Shown in pieces: positions 43,151 through 52,137 of a DNA stretch of 64,000 nt (the stretch's first letter is position 1; every line of letters begins with the position of its first letter). Source of the DNA: Gloeobacter violaceus PCC 7421 (GTDB lineage: Bacteria > Cyanobacteriota > Cyanobacteriia > Gloeobacterales > Gloeobacteraceae); the NCBI RefSeq assembly GCF_000011385.1, contig NC_005125.1:248001-312000 (forward strand), in the 5' to 3' direction. The notes beneath the pieces were generated by a model. It made no database searches and was not told the origin of the DNA. It was given only the letters and a program-made list of their open reading frames with translations. The position numbers and the translations under genes are program-made.

Positions 43151-43582
43151 GTGCCCGCGCTGAGCGTGGTGCTGGACACCAACGTCCTGCTGTCCGGCAT
43201 CGCCTACCCCGCCAGTGTGCCGGGCAAGCTCATCGCCGCGTGGAAGCACGGCGCGCTGGACATCGTGCTCTCGGCCTACATCCTCGACGAGTTGCGGCGC
43301 GTGCTGCCAAAACTCGCGCACCGGCACGGCCTGAGCGCAGGTGAGATCGACGACCTCATCGACGCCCTCGCGATCCAGGCCGAACTCGTTGAACCTGAAG
43401 CCAGCAACGATCCCGCCTTGTCCGACGCCAACGACCAGCCCGTGCTGGGCACGCTGGTCGCCGCGCTGCGCGGCGGACAGGCGCAGACGCTCATCACCGG
43501 CGACAGGGCCTTGCTGGCCTTGCGCGACCGCTACCCGATCCGCACCCCGGCGGAGTTCTGGGCAGTGCACGGTGGCGTTTGA
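43151..43582 (+). CDS. PIN-domain toxin (COG1569-like)
   Basis: From the GTG at 43151 the product is 143 aa (MPALSVVLDTNVLLSGIAYP). PIN acidic residues are Asp in VVLDTNVLL, Glu in YILDELRRVL, Asp in DPALSDANDQPVLG and Asp in LITGDRALLAL. It directly follows the Phd-type antitoxin with a two-base gap, making a toxin-antitoxin operon. It resembles the PIN toxin at 6984-7406 in motif layout but has a different antitoxin class. Confidence 0.87.
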   Translation: MPALSVVLDTNVLLSGIAYPASVPGKLIAAWKHGALDIVLSAYILDELRRVLPKLAHRHGLSAGEIDDLIDALAIQAELVEPEASNDPALSDANDQPVLGTLVAALRGGQAQTLITGDRALLALRDRYPIRTPAEFWAVHGGV

Positions 43583-43853
43583 GGGGGTGCGAGCGAACCA
43601 GGGGTAGTGGCAAGGAGGGAGGCCATCAATTTTCGGGGGGTACCTGCTGCATCTGGGTTTCTGAGCGCTTTCCAGCCCACGCCAGCCACACTATCGTCTA
43701 AGGGACAATTCTCAATTTTTGGCTCGAAAAGCGGCGGAGCTTTCCATATTCTGCCGTTAACCAGTGCTTATTCATCCGTTACGGGTTTATCACCTCTTTT
43801 GTTAACCACGAACAGTTACGGTACCCCCAGAGCGTCGGTGGGGAGGGACGGCT

Positions 43854-46058
43854 GTGGTTTTGGGGTGGAGTAGGGGTGTCGCGCTGACGGTGGCCCTGGG
43901 AAGCGCCGCGCTGGCGGGGGGTGCTGTGCGCGCCGAGCAGGCAAGCGATTTGCTCAAGGATCAGACCCAGGCCCAGGGCCTGATCGAGCCCAGGGCGGTC
44001 GGGGAAGATCTGCCGGAGGTGACGGTCACAGCGACCAAAAGCCGCGAGGAGCAGGTCTACAAAGTACCCTTGGCGGTAACGGTGCTTTCACAGCAGCGCG
44101 CCAGTGAGCGCGACGGCACGACGATCGTCGATTTGCTCAAAGGCGAAACCGGTGTCTGGGTCCAATCGAGCGGGCCGGGCCAGGGGACGCCCTTCGTGCG
44201 CGGGGTGACCGGGCGCGAGGTGCTGCTGCTGCAGGACGGGTTTCGGATCAGCCCGGCCTTTATTCGCTCCGGACCGAATCAATACCTGGCGCTATTGGAC
44301 CCTTATGCCTTCGAGCGCCTGGAGGTGGCCCGCGGACCGGTCTCGGTGCTCTACGGCAGCGACGCGCTGGGTGGAGCGGTGAACGTCGTGGGTGCCACTC
44401 CCCAGTTTACCGGTGAAGCGACCCAGGCGAAGGGGCGGGTCTACGCCGGGTACGGCACGGCGAACGCCGAGCGAAGCGGCAGGCTTGAAGTGTCGGCGGG
44501 CAGTGAGGGCAAAGCCTTCAGCCTGGGGCTCACCTACCGGGGCTTCGACGATTTTCATCTGGGGGGCAGCCCCAACCCACAGCTTTTGTTCCCGAACGCC
44601 GATCCGCGGCTGGTGAGCGGCAGCGGCTACGAGTACTACGCGGGTCAACTGAAATTCGCCGTCAATTTCGATCCGACCCAGCGGCTGGTACTGGGGCTCG
44701 AATACAACGAGGTACCGAGGTTTGCGGCCATCGACAGCCTCATCCAGGGCTACGGCAGTGCGGTGATCGATGCGTCCAATTTCTTCACACCCCAGAGTCG
44801 GCTGTTTACGACGCTCACCTACGAAGTGAAACCCCGCGAAAGCTGGCTGACCTCGGGACAGTTGAAGCTGGGCTACCAGCGCATCCTGGATGATCGCCTG
44901 CGCCGCTCCTACAGCACCCGCCCGAGCTTTCCCAGTTTCGGCAGCGGTGTGGCCGACGCTTTTTACAACAGCGAACGCAACAACAGCAACCTGTTCGGTA
45001 CCCAGTTGACGCTTGAAAGTGTCGCCGGTCGCCACACGCTCACCTACGGCGGCGAAGTTTACTCCGATGTGATCTTCAGCGACACCGTCCGCCGCTTCGA
45101 TGCGGGTTCGACCGCCGTGCGCCCCTCCCGCTACGTCTCGGGCTCGACTTTCGAGCAGTGGGGAATATTTTTGCAAGATTACATCCGCTGGAGCGACCGG
45201 GTGAGCACCGTGCTCGGCGTGCGCTATTCGTCTGTGACCGCGCGCGTACCGGCGGACGGATTGCGCGACTCACCGGCATTTACCAACAACTCCAGCGACT
45301 TTACCTACAACCTGAGCAACGCCTTTTTTATTACGCCCGAGATTAACTACGTCCTCAACGTCGGCCGGGGCTTTCGCGCCCCCAACATCAGCGACTTGTC
45401 GCAGGCGGGGGTGGAGGGCAATTTCTTCAACTCCCCCAACCCGAACCTGCGCCCCGAGCAGGTCTTCTCGATCGACACGGGTTTTAAGTTCCGCACAGGC
45501 ACCTTCACAGGCGAACTGTTCGGCTTCTGGAGCAAGTACTCCGACCGCATCCTCACCGTCCTCACGGGCAACACCGTGGCGGGTCTTGCCGAGCGGCGCC
45601 AGGAAAATGCCGCAAGCCAGATTATCGGCGGCATCGAATTCGGCGGCCAGTGGCGGGTGATCCCGGAGTTGGCCCTGCTCGGCACCGCCACCTGGACCCA
45701 GGGGGATACCACCCTCAACACCGGCGAGGTGGTGCCCGCCGACCGCATCCCGCCTTTTAACGGCGTCGTCGGGGTGCGCTACGAACCGCCGGCGGGCAAA
45801 TTCTACGTCGAGCCGCTGTTGCGCTACGCAGGCGCCCAGAACCGCTTGGCCCCGAACAACCGGAGCGACAACCGCATCAACCCGAACGGCACCCCCGGCT
45901 TTTTCGTCTTCGACGTGCGTGCCGGGTTATCGGTTGGCGAGAGCCTCTGGCTGCGGCTGGTGGCCCAGAACCTCACCAACAACAACTACCGCGAGCACGG
46001 CAGTTCCCTCGACGGGCTGGGGACGAATATCTTCTTCAATGTCGATTACCGCTATTGA
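43854..46058 (+). CDS. TonB-dependent outer-membrane receptor co-transcribed with a two-component system
   Basis: The 734-aa protein begins at a GTG with GGAGG upstream and a signal peptide (ALTVALGSAALAGGAVRA). A TonB box-like LPEVTVTATKS precedes the plug domain (VPLAVTVLSQQR, FVRGVTGREVLLLQDGFRIS, FERLEVARGPVSVLYGSDALGGAVNVV). A 22-strand barrel follows, with the C-terminal signature NLTNNNYREHGSSLDGLGTNIFFNVDYRY ending in an aromatic-rich strand. Such receptors import siderophores, heme, cobalamin or other ligands using TonB energy. The ligand cannot be told. The regulator gene starts eight bases after its stop. Confidence 0.93.
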   Translation: MVLGWSRGVALTVALGSAALAGGAVRAEQASDLLKDQTQAQGLIEPRAVGEDLPEVTVTATKSREEQVYKVPLAVTVLSQQRASERDGTTIVDLLKGETGVWVQSSGPGQGTPFVRGVTGREVLLLQDGFRISPAFIRSGPNQYLALLDPYAFERLEVARGPVSVLYGSDALGGAVNVVGATPQFTGEATQAKGRVYAGYGTANAERSGRLEVSAGSEGKAFSLGLTYRGFDDFHLGGSPNPQLLFPNADPRLVSGSGYEYYAGQLKFAVNFDPTQRLVLGLEYNEVPRFAAIDSLIQGYGSAVIDASNFFTPQSRLFTTLTYEVKPRESWLTSGQLKLGYQRILDDRLRRSYSTRPSFPSFGSGVADAFYNSERNNSNLFGTQLTLESVAGRHTLTYGGEVYSDVIFSDTVRRFDAGSTAVRPSRYVSGSTFEQWGIFLQDYIRWSDRVSTVLGVRYSSVTARVPADGLRDSPAFTNNSSDFTYNLSNAFFITPEINYVLNVGRGFRAPNISDLSQAGVEGNFFNSPNPNLRPEQVFSIDTGFKFRTGTFTGELFGFWSKYSDRILTVLTGNTVAGLAERRQENAASQIIGGIEFGGQWRVIPELALLGTATWTQGDTTLNTGEVVPADRIPPFNGVVGVRYEPPAGKFYVEPLLRYAGAQNRLAPNNRSDNRINPNGTPGFFVFDVRAGLSVGESLWLRLVAQNLTNNNYREHGSSLDGLGTNIFFNVDYRY

Positions 46059-46066
46059 GTACTGCC

Positions 46067-46759
46067 ATGGTCCGGATCTTGCTCGCCGAGGACGACGAGC
46101 GCATCGCGATCCCGCTTGCTGAAGATCTCACCCACCAGCACTACCTGGTGGATGTGGCGGCGGACGGCAAAGCCGCCTGGCACTACGCCACCAGTTACCA
46201 CTACGACGTGCTCCTTCTCGATGTGATGCTGCCGGAAATCGACGGCTTCGCCCTGTGCCGGCGGTTGCGCGAGGCGGGTTACGAGCAGCCCATCTTGATG
46301 CTCACCGCCCTCGATCGCACCACGGACCGGGTGGCCGGGCTCGACAGCGGTGCAGACGATTATCTGGTCAAACCCTTCAGCCTGGAGGAGCTGGGGGCCA
46401 GGGTGCGGGCCCTGCTCAGGCGCAGCGGCCCGACCCGGGGGCCGGTGCTCAAAGCCGGACCCTTGAGCCTCGATCCGCTGATGTTGCAGGCCACCTACGG
46501 CGGCTTGCCTGTGCACCTGACCCCCAAGGAGTACCGGTTGCTCGAATGCCTGCTGCGCCACCCCGGCCAGATCTTCAGCCGCGAGATGCTCCTGGACCGG
46601 CTGTGGGAACCCGCCCATGCCGGGGGGGACGACGCCGTCAAAGCCCTAGTGTTGCGTCTGCGGCGCAAATTGCAAGAAGCCGGAGCCCCGCAGGACTTGC
46701 TGAAGACGGTGCACGGCTTCGGCTACTGCTTCAATCGCTGCGCAATGGAACACGAATGA
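46067..46759 (+). CDS. OmpR/PhoB-family response regulator
   Basis: The 230-aa protein has a complete receiver: E8-D9-D10 in ILLAEDDERI, Asp in LLLDVMLPEIDG, Thr in LMLTALD and Lys in LVKPFS. The C-terminal winged helix reads VHLTPKEYRLLECLLRHPGQIFSREMLLDRLW and VLRLRRKLQEAG. It starts eight bases after the TonB receptor and overlaps the kinase start by four bases. It probably controls transcription of the receptor operon or of linked transport genes. Confidence 0.95.
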   Translation: MVRILLAEDDERIAIPLAEDLTHQHYLVDVAADGKAAWHYATSYHYDVLLLDVMLPEIDGFALCRRLREAGYEQPILMLTALDRTTDRVAGLDSGADDYLVKPFSLEELGARVRALLRRSGPTRGPVLKAGPLSLDPLMLQATYGGLPVHLTPKEYRLLECLLRHPGQIFSREMLLDRLWEPAHAGGDDAVKALVLRLRRKLQEAGAPQDLLKTVHGFGYCFNRCAMEHE

Positions 46760-48066
46760 TTGAGCCGTCGCTGTTTACCCGCACACGCTTGCAGCTGCTG
46801 GCCGGTTTTCTGGGGGTGCTTGCGGCAATCTTACTGCTCTTCTGCGCGGGGGTGGGGGGCTTTTTTCGCCTGGCACTTGTGCAACGCTTCGATCAGCAAC
46901 TGGCCGCCTTCGCCCACGCCGCCCTCAACACCATCGACATCGAGGAGGGCGAGTTCGACTTTCGCTCCGCCCCCCAGGCCTCTTCCCAACCGCTGCCCAC
47001 CGACACCGAGGTGCAATGGTTCGACCCGGAGGGCCGCCTGCTGCGCGAGGTGGGCGCACTGCCGGGGATCGCTGCGCAGCTTGCCGAGCGGCCGGCGACC
47101 GGTCGCTTCGAGAGTTTGCCCGGTCCGCTGCGCGCCTGGGTGGAGCCGGTGCGCGCCCCCGGCGGCACCCTCGCGGGTTACCTGCGGGTTACCCGCTCTT
47201 TTGAAACGGTGGAAGGTCCCTTCGGGCAGCTGCTTTGGGGGTTGGCGGCGGGCATCCCGGCGGTCTTGCTGGTGAGCGCTGCGGGCGGCTGGTGGCTCAC
47301 GGGCTTGGTGATCCGACCGGTGGAGGACACCCTGCGCAGACTGGAACAGTTCGCCGCCGACGCCAGCCACGAGTTGCGCAATCCCCTGATGGCCATCCAG
47401 AGTAACTGTGCGGTCGCCATCAAGTATCCCGAGCAGATGCGCCCCGGCGACCGGCAAAAGTTTTTGCGCATCGAGGATGCCGCCCGGCAACTGCTCACCC
47501 TCGTGCAGGAGTTGCTGATGCTCGCGCGTACCGGCGAGGGGATCGCAGCTCCCGAGCCGGTCGACCTGGCGCATCTGGTGCGGGAACTGGCGGCGGAGTA
47601 CCGCCCGCGCACCTGCGAGCGCGATTTGCAACTGGATCTTGCGATCGAAGCGTCGCCCGCTTCCTGGCAGGTGTCGGGCAAGGCGGTCCAACTGCGCTGC
47701 CTGCTTGCCAATTTGATCGAAAACGCGGTCAAGTTCACTCCCGAGGGCGGAAGCATCGCGATCCGGCTCAGCCGCGAACCCAGGGAAATCCTGGTACAAG
47801 TAAGCGACACCGGCGTCGGCATCGTCCCGGCCGACCTGCCCCACGTCTTCGACCGCTTCTGGCGGGCGGACCGCTCGCGTCACCGCCAGGGCGGCAGCGG
47901 TCTGGGTCTGGCCATCGCCCACGGTATCGCCCAGGCCCACGGCGGTACTCTCGACGCCCGGAGCGTTCCCGAGCACGGCAGCACCTTCACCGTGCGCCTA
48001 CCTGCTGTCCATGAGAGCAGGCGTCAGGGTAAAAACGGCGGCCCCGGCCTCACAGCCACCAGGTGA
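46756..48066 (+). CDS. Membrane histidine kinase without a clear HAMP domain
   Basis: The 436-aa protein has TM1 at residues 10-40, a periplasmic domain of about 110 residues, TM2 at about 155-180 and then HisKA. The phosphoacceptor is H205 in AADASHELRNPLMAI, and HATPase motifs are N (LIENAVKFTPEG), G1 (DTGVGI), F (RFWR) and G2 (GGSGLGLAIAHG). The linker between TM2 and HisKA is only about 20 residues (VIRPVEDTLRRLEQF), so a full HAMP domain is absent or reduced. It is translationally coupled to the regulator. Its 3' end overlaps the convergent prenyltransferase gene by 17 bases. Confidence 0.94.
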   Translation: MIEPSLFTRTRLQLLAGFLGVLAAILLLFCAGVGGFFRLALVQRFDQQLAAFAHAALNTIDIEEGEFDFRSAPQASSQPLPTDTEVQWFDPEGRLLREVGALPGIAAQLAERPATGRFESLPGPLRAWVEPVRAPGGTLAGYLRVTRSFETVEGPFGQLLWGLAAGIPAVLLVSAAGGWWLTGLVIRPVEDTLRRLEQFAADASHELRNPLMAIQSNCAVAIKYPEQMRPGDRQKFLRIEDAARQLLTLVQELLMLARTGEGIAAPEPVDLAHLVRELAAEYRPRTCERDLQLDLAIEASPASWQVSGKAVQLRCLLANLIENAVKFTPEGGSIAIRLSREPREILVQVSDTGVGIVPADLPHVFDRFWRADRSRHRQGGSGLGLAIAHGIAQAHGGTLDARSVPEHGSTFTVRLPAVHESRRQGKNGGPGLTATR

Positions 48067-48946
48067 GCGGATAAACCAGATATTCCACGTAATAAAGCTT
48101 CCAGATGAATTGATAGAAATCGGTAATCTCGGCGTTGTCTTTGAGATCCACCTGACCGCGGCGGTAGAAAAATACCGCCAGCATCGCGGTATGAAAGACG
48201 AGCAAAAAGGTGATTCCGGCAGGCGAGAGAAACAGGGTGCTCAGGGCGCTCACCAGCAGGTAAGTTGCCGCCAGCAACCAGCAGGACAGATCGAAGACAA
48301 AACGCTTGCCCAGGCGCAGTGAAAAAGTGGTGATGGCAAAGCGCCGGTCGCCCTCCATGTCGGGAATATCTTTAAAGATGGCGATCACAAAAGTAAACAG
48401 GGTGACAAACAGGCTCAGGCACAAAATCGCCGGGCCGAATTGCACCGGTTGGCCGGCCCCATCCAGAAAATAGCCCCACAGTCCCAGATTGACGATGAGA
48501 CCGCGCACGGTGAAGATGCACAGCGAGGCGAACAGCGCAAAGCGCTTCAGGCGCAGGGGCGGCAGGGAGTAGGCGGTGCCGATGAGCACGCTCGCCGCCA
48601 CGGTGGCAAACAGGTACAGATTCTGGAGCGCGATCACCAGGGCCGCCACCCCCAATATCCCCACCAGCGCCGTCCCGGTGCGCGGCGAAATCTCGCCGCT
48701 CGCGATGGGCAGGTAGGGCTTGTTGATGCGATCGATTTTGATGTCGGTGAGTTGGTTGAGGCCGACGATGTAGACGTTGGCGCACAGACAGCTCACCTGG
48801 GCGACAAGCAGCGCCGCGAGCCCTTCCGCGGTGATGGCGCCCAGACTTGCCGAGGCGATGAGGAAAATGCCGACCAGGCTCGCGGCGGTGCCGTAGATGG
48901 TGTGCGGGCGGGTGAATTTCCAGAAGGCTCTCAGCGTCGGCGGCAT
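48050..48946 (-). CDS. hpt: UbiA-family prenyltransferase, likely homogentisate phytyltransferase (tocopherol synthesis)
   Basis: The 298-aa protein starts at MPPTLRAFWKFTRPHTIYGT and has about nine membrane segments. The two Asp-rich motifs are NQLTDIKIDRINKPYLPIASGE and KDIPDMEGDRRF, typical of aromatic prenyltransferases. The first motif (NxxTDxxIDxINKPxLPIASGE) is the homogentisate-phytyltransferase form, as in slr1736 and VTE2. It condenses homogentisate with phytyl diphosphate, the committed step to tocopherol. An in-frame extension upstream is Pro/Thr-rich and lacks family similarity. It may end an operon of photosynthesis-linked genes. Confidence 0.88.
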   Translation of the reverse strand: MPPTLRAFWKFTRPHTIYGTAASLVGIFLIASASLGAITAEGLAALLVAQVSCLCANVYIVGLNQLTDIKIDRINKPYLPIASGEISPRTGTALVGILGVAALVIALQNLYLFATVAASVLIGTAYSLPPLRLKRFALFASLCIFTVRGLIVNLGLWGYFLDGAGQPVQFGPAILCLSLFVTLFTFVIAIFKDIPDMEGDRRFAITTFSLRLGKRFVFDLSCWLLAATYLLVSALSTLFLSPAGITFLLVFHTAMLAVFFYRRGQVDLKDNAEITDFYQFIWKLYYVEYLVYPLTWWL

Positions 48947-49001
48947 CCGATATCCAGTACCCGTACCAACAGTATCCGCAACAAATTGTACCGCCTGGAG
49001 C

Positions 49002-49232
49002 TCACCGGCAGACTTTGCCCACCGCCGCGCCCGGGGTGCCCGCGTAGGGGGTGGCGTCGCCGGCGCTTTCGGAGGCGCGCGGCCCGTTTTTGTCGTTGTC
49101 GGGGTCGATGCGCGGGTTGTCGATACAAATCGGAACGCTGTTCGGTGGCTGCTCATCGGTGCAGCGCACCACCAGCCAAGCGACCAGGGCGAAGGCGGCA
49201 AAGACTGCCAGGATGCGGGGGGCCGCGCTCAT
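49002..49232 (-). CDS. Small single-span or lipoprotein-like protein
   Basis: The 76-aa product from ATG 49232 has one hydrophobic segment (PRILAVFAAFALVAWLVVRC) and then a Pro/Asp/Gly-rich soluble tail (ICIDNPRIDPDNDKNGPRAS). The Cys after the segment could be lipidated, but the lipobox is weak. No family is recognised. Its start overlaps the end of the crr7-like gene by four bases (ATGA), so it is likely translated with it. Confidence 0.6.
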   Translation of the reverse strand: MSAAPRILAVFAAFALVAWLVVRCTDEQPPNSVPICIDNPRIDPDNDKNGPRASESAGDATPYAGTPGAAVGKVCR

Positions 49233-49459
49233 TTTTTTTCGAGACGCACGCTGTACCACTGCAGGTACTCGCCGGGCAGCGTCGGGTAGTCGCAGGCGGT
49301 GTCGAGCAAAAATTTGACCTGGTGGGCCAGGGCTTCGCCTTCGAGACCCTCCGCCCGCCGAACGGCATCGGCGAGAACGGCCTGCAGTTCGACTTCGGTG
49401 AGGAACTGCTCCTCCTGGCCGGTGCGCAGCAGCACGTAGTACTCTGCGTCGTTATCCAT
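49229..49459 (-). CDS. crr7: Crr7-family protein (chlororespiratory reduction 7, NDH-1 related)
   Basis: The 76-aa product matches the Crr7 family: EYYVLLRTGQEEQFLTEVEL and the conserved C-terminus FLLDTACDYPTLPGEYLQWYSVRLEK. In plants Crr7 is needed for the plastid NDH complex; cyanobacterial homologues exist and their exact role is unclear. It overlaps the Ycf37-like gene by eight bases upstream and the small membrane gene by four downstream. Confidence 0.83.
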   Translation of the reverse strand: MDNDAEYYVLLRTGQEEQFLTEVELQAVLADAVRRAEGLEGEALAHQVKFLLDTACDYPTLPGEYLQWYSVRLEKK

Positions 49460-49973
49460 CGGCGGTGGAGGGAACGCGTTTGCGCAAAGCCCGCGCCCGC
49501 CGCTCGGCGGTGGCGTTGGCGGGCTGGAGGGTGAGCACCTGATCGTAGGCTTCGAGGGCCTGGAGGGCCTGGCCCTTCATCTCCAGGGCGTGGCCCAGGT
49601 TGTTGAGGGCGGAGACGTAATCGGGTTTGAAGCGGACGGCGTCTTTGTACTCGCGGATGGCCAGGTCGTATTGGCGCTGCTGGAAGTGGCAAAAGCCGAG
49701 GTTGTTGTGGGCCTCAGCGAACTCGGGCTCGGCCTGGAGGGCTTTTTTAAAGTTCTCGGTGGCGTCCATATATAGCCGCTTCTCAAGATAGGCGCAGCCC
49801 AGCTCGTAATAATCCTGGGCGCTCGCCTGGCCGCCTTTGACCTTGGGCTGGAGTTTGTTGATCACCCCTTCGACCCCGACATTGCGACGCACCTGCCGGA
49901 AGACCTGCCATGCCAACCAGCCCAGCAGCGCCGCCAGACCGATCAAATAGAAAATGCGAAGATTATCGTTCAT
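49452..49973 (-). CDS. TPR protein, Ycf37-like (photosystem I assembly)
   Basis: The 173-aa protein has one N-terminal membrane anchor (LRIFYLIGLAALLGWLAWQVF) and three TPR motifs: YYELGCAYLEKRLYMDATENFKKALQAEP, AHNNLGFCHFQQRQYDLAIREYKDAVRFKP and ALNNLGHALEMKGQALQALEAYDQVL. Size, anchor and repeats match Ycf37, which helps assemble or stabilise photosystem I in cyanobacteria and algae. Generic TPR similarity means the orthology is probable rather than certain. It heads the crr7-like group with overlapping genes. Confidence 0.75.
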   Translation of the reverse strand: MNDNLRIFYLIGLAALLGWLAWQVFRQVRRNVGVEGVINKLQPKVKGGQASAQDYYELGCAYLEKRLYMDATENFKKALQAEPEFAEAHNNLGFCHFQQRQYDLAIREYKDAVRFKPDYVSALNNLGHALEMKGQALQALEAYDQVLTLQPANATAERRARALRKRVPSTADG

Positions 49974-50087
49974 GGCCCCGCACCGTCCGCCCGCACACTG
50001 TTCAAGCTAACACAGCCCCGGAGGACGAGCCCGCGCGCCGAAGCTGGGGCACCATGGAAATATGAAGTTGTGTATCCAGACGAGCCG

Positions 50088-50738
50088 ATGATGACATTGC
50101 CGATAGCGAGCCGCCCCGACGAAGGCGACGACGGGCTTTTCTACCAGCAGCCGCGGCTGGTGCAGCACATCGACCTCAGTTTTATCGCCAACCTGCAGGA
50201 AGTCTTCCGGCAGTACCTGCCCGAGAACGCCACGATTCTGGACACGATGAGCAGTTGGGTCTCCCACCTGCCCGAGGAGCTGAAGACGGCTAAGGTCGTC
50301 GGTCACGGCATGAACAGCGTCGAACTGGCGGCCAACCCGCGCCTGGACGAATTTTTTGTGCAAAACCTCAACCAGAACCCGAAACTGCCTCTGGCGGACA
50401 GCACCTTCGATGCGGCGCTCAACACCGTCTCTATTCAGTATTTGGTAGACGCGCCGATAGTGCTGGCGGAGGTCAACCGGGTGCTCAAACCGGGCGGTGT
50501 GGTGATTATCAGCTTCTCCAACCGCATGTTCCCGACCAAGGCGGTGCACCGCTGGCAAAACAGCGAAGAGGAGGAGCGCGTCGATCTGGTCCAGCAATAT
50601 CTGCTTGCCGCCGGGGGTTATACCGATCTGCGGGTGCACCGGAAGCTGCCCACGGGGCTGACGTTCTTTTTCTCCCAACAGCGCGATCCGTTTTATTGTG
50701 TGACGGCGCGCAAGGGGGCGCCTGAAGTCCGGAGGTAG
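50088..50738 (+). CDS. SAM-methyltransferase-like protein with degenerate motif I
   Basis: The 216-aa product from ATG 50088 (a GTG at 50070 is also possible) belongs to a class I methyltransferase-like family found in cyanobacteria and plants. Motif I, usually an ExGxGxG, is replaced by TILDTMSSWVSHLPEE. Later motifs are FDAALNTVSIQYLVD and LKPGGVVIISFSNRMFPTKAV. The altered motif I means SAM binding must be tested. It stands 63 bases upstream of frr on the same strand. Confidence 0.72.
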   Translation: MMTLPIASRPDEGDDGLFYQQPRLVQHIDLSFIANLQEVFRQYLPENATILDTMSSWVSHLPEELKTAKVVGHGMNSVELAANPRLDEFFVQNLNQNPKLPLADSTFDAALNTVSIQYLVDAPIVLAEVNRVLKPGGVVIISFSNRMFPTKAVHRWQNSEEEERVDLVQQYLLAAGGYTDLRVHRKLPTGLTFFFSQQRDPFYCVTARKGAPEVRR

Positions 50739-50801
50739 TAGCGGAACGGAGCGTTCATCGGCGATCATGGGTGATTGGTGCTCCCATGAATGGAGGTTGC
50801 G

Positions 50802-51350
50802 GTGAACGTTTCGAAGACTGAACAGGACATGCGCAAGGCGATCGAGGCGACGGCGGGCAACTTTGCCACCATCCGCACCGGCCGTGCGTCCACCTCCCTT
50901 CTCGACCGCATCAACGTCGAATACTACGGACAACCGACGCCGCTGAAGACCCTGGCCACGATCACCACTCCGGACGCTTCGACGGTGCTCATCCAACCCT
51001 ACGACCCGAGTTCGCTCCGGCTTATTGAAAAGACGATTCTCGAATCGGACCTGGGGCTTCCCCCCAGCAACGACGGCAAGACCATCCGCCTCAACATTCC
51101 GCCGCTGACGGCCGAGCGGCGCAAAGACCTGGTCAAGGTGTTGCGCAACCTGGCGGAGGAAGGCCGGGTGGCGGTGCGCAACATCCGCCGCCACGCCATC
51201 GACGAAGTGCGCAAAGAAGAAAAAGACGCCAAAGTCTCCGAAGACGAAGCCAGGCGGTTGCAAGACGAAGTCCAGAAGCTCACTGATAAGTCTATCCAGC
51301 AGATCGAAAAACTGTTCGAGGCCAAAGAAAAGGAGATCACGACCGTCTGA
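50802..51350 (+). CDS. frr: Ribosome recycling factor
   Basis: With the GTG at 50802 the product is 182 aa; GGAGG lies five bases upstream, which favours it over the ATG at 50790 (186 aa). RRF motifs include [49 protein letters not shown] and the C-terminal helix [27 protein letters not shown]. With EF-G it splits post-termination ribosomes. The common pyrH neighbour is not present. Confidence 0.96.
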   Translation: MNVSKTEQDMRKAIEATAGNFATIRTGRASTSLLDRINVEYYGQPTPLKTLATITTPDASTVLIQPYDPSSLRLIEKTILESDLGLPPSNDGKTIRLNIPPLTAERRKDLVKVLRNLAEEGRVAVRNIRRHAIDEVRKEEKDAKVSEDEARRLQDEVQKLTDKSIQQIEKLFEAKEKEITTV

Positions 51351-51402
51351 TGGGGTGGTCCTGGTCCTTCACGCCGGGCGTACCATTTTGCTAACGCCTT
51401 TG

Positions 51403-52137
51403 CTAACGCCCCAGCGAAAGGGGCAATTCCAGGCCGTGGGTCTCAAGCAGCACCCGGTCGGCGAGGATCTGATCGCTCGGCCCGTCGGCCACCACCTGGC
51501 CCCGATCGATGATGATTGTGCGGGTACAAGTCTCCAGGGCCATGTCGAGGTCGTGGGTGGCGACGAGCTTGGTCTGGGGCAACTCGGTGAGCAAACGAAT
51601 CAGGCGGCGGCGGCTGCGCGGGTCGAGACCCGCCGAGGGTTCATCGAGGACCAGCACCTCCGGCTCCATGGCAAGCACACCGGCTAGGGCCACCCGCTTC
51701 TTCTCGCCGATCGACAGGTTGTAACTCTGTCGCTCCAGGAAGCGGGCGGGCTCCAGACCCACCCGTTCGAGCGCTGTGCGCACGCACTCGCGCAACTTCT
51801 CACCTTTGCGGCCCAGATTTTGGGGACCGAAGGCGACATCCTCGCCGACGGTGGGCATAAATAGCTGATCTTCGGGGTTCTGGAAAAGTAGGCCTACGAA
51901 GCGACGGGCAAATTCGAGGGTGGAAGCGCTGAGCGGCTTGCCCCCCACCTCGATGCGGCCCCGGCCAGGCAAGAGCAATCCGTTCAGGTGCAATAGCAGC
52001 GTCGATTTGCCGGAGCCGTTCGGGCCGACTAGGGCGACGTTCTCGCCCGTACCCAGCGCCAGGGTTATTCCCCGCAGGGCGGCGGTGCCGTCGGGATAGC
52101 TGTAGTGCAGCTCTTCGACCACCAGCGGCTCGATCAT
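51403..52137 (-). CDS. cbiO: ECF cobalt/nickel transporter ATPase CbiO
   Basis: The 244-aa protein from ATG 52137 is an ABC ATPase: Walker A GPNGSGKSTLLLHL, Q-loop FQNPEDQLF, signature NLSIGEKKRVALAG, Walker B LVLDEPSAGLD and the switch His in ATHDL. The FQNPEDQLF form is typical of CbiO and ECF ATPases. It powers uptake of cobalt or nickel with CbiM and CbiQ. Its start overlaps the cbiQ stop by four bases. Longer in-frame readings upstream run through cbiQ and cbiM antiframes and are artefacts. Confidence 0.95.
   Translation of the reverse strand: MIEPLVVEELHYSYPDGTAALRGITLALGTGENVALVGPNGSGKSTLLLHLNGLLLPGRGRIEVGGKPLSASTLEFARRFVGLLFQNPEDQLFMPTVGEDVAFGPQNLGRKGEKLRECVRTALERVGLEPARFLERQSYNLSIGEKKRVALAGVLAMEPEVLVLDEPSAGLDPRSRRRLIRLLTELPQTKLVATHDLDMALETCTRTIIIDRGQVVADGPSDQILADRVLLETHGLELPLSLGR

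Noticed and set aside
43607-43873. An 88-residue plus-strand frame between the Phd/PIN pair and the TonB receptor
   Set aside because: It overlaps the receptor start and has no motif, signal peptide or ribosome site; it is likely chance.
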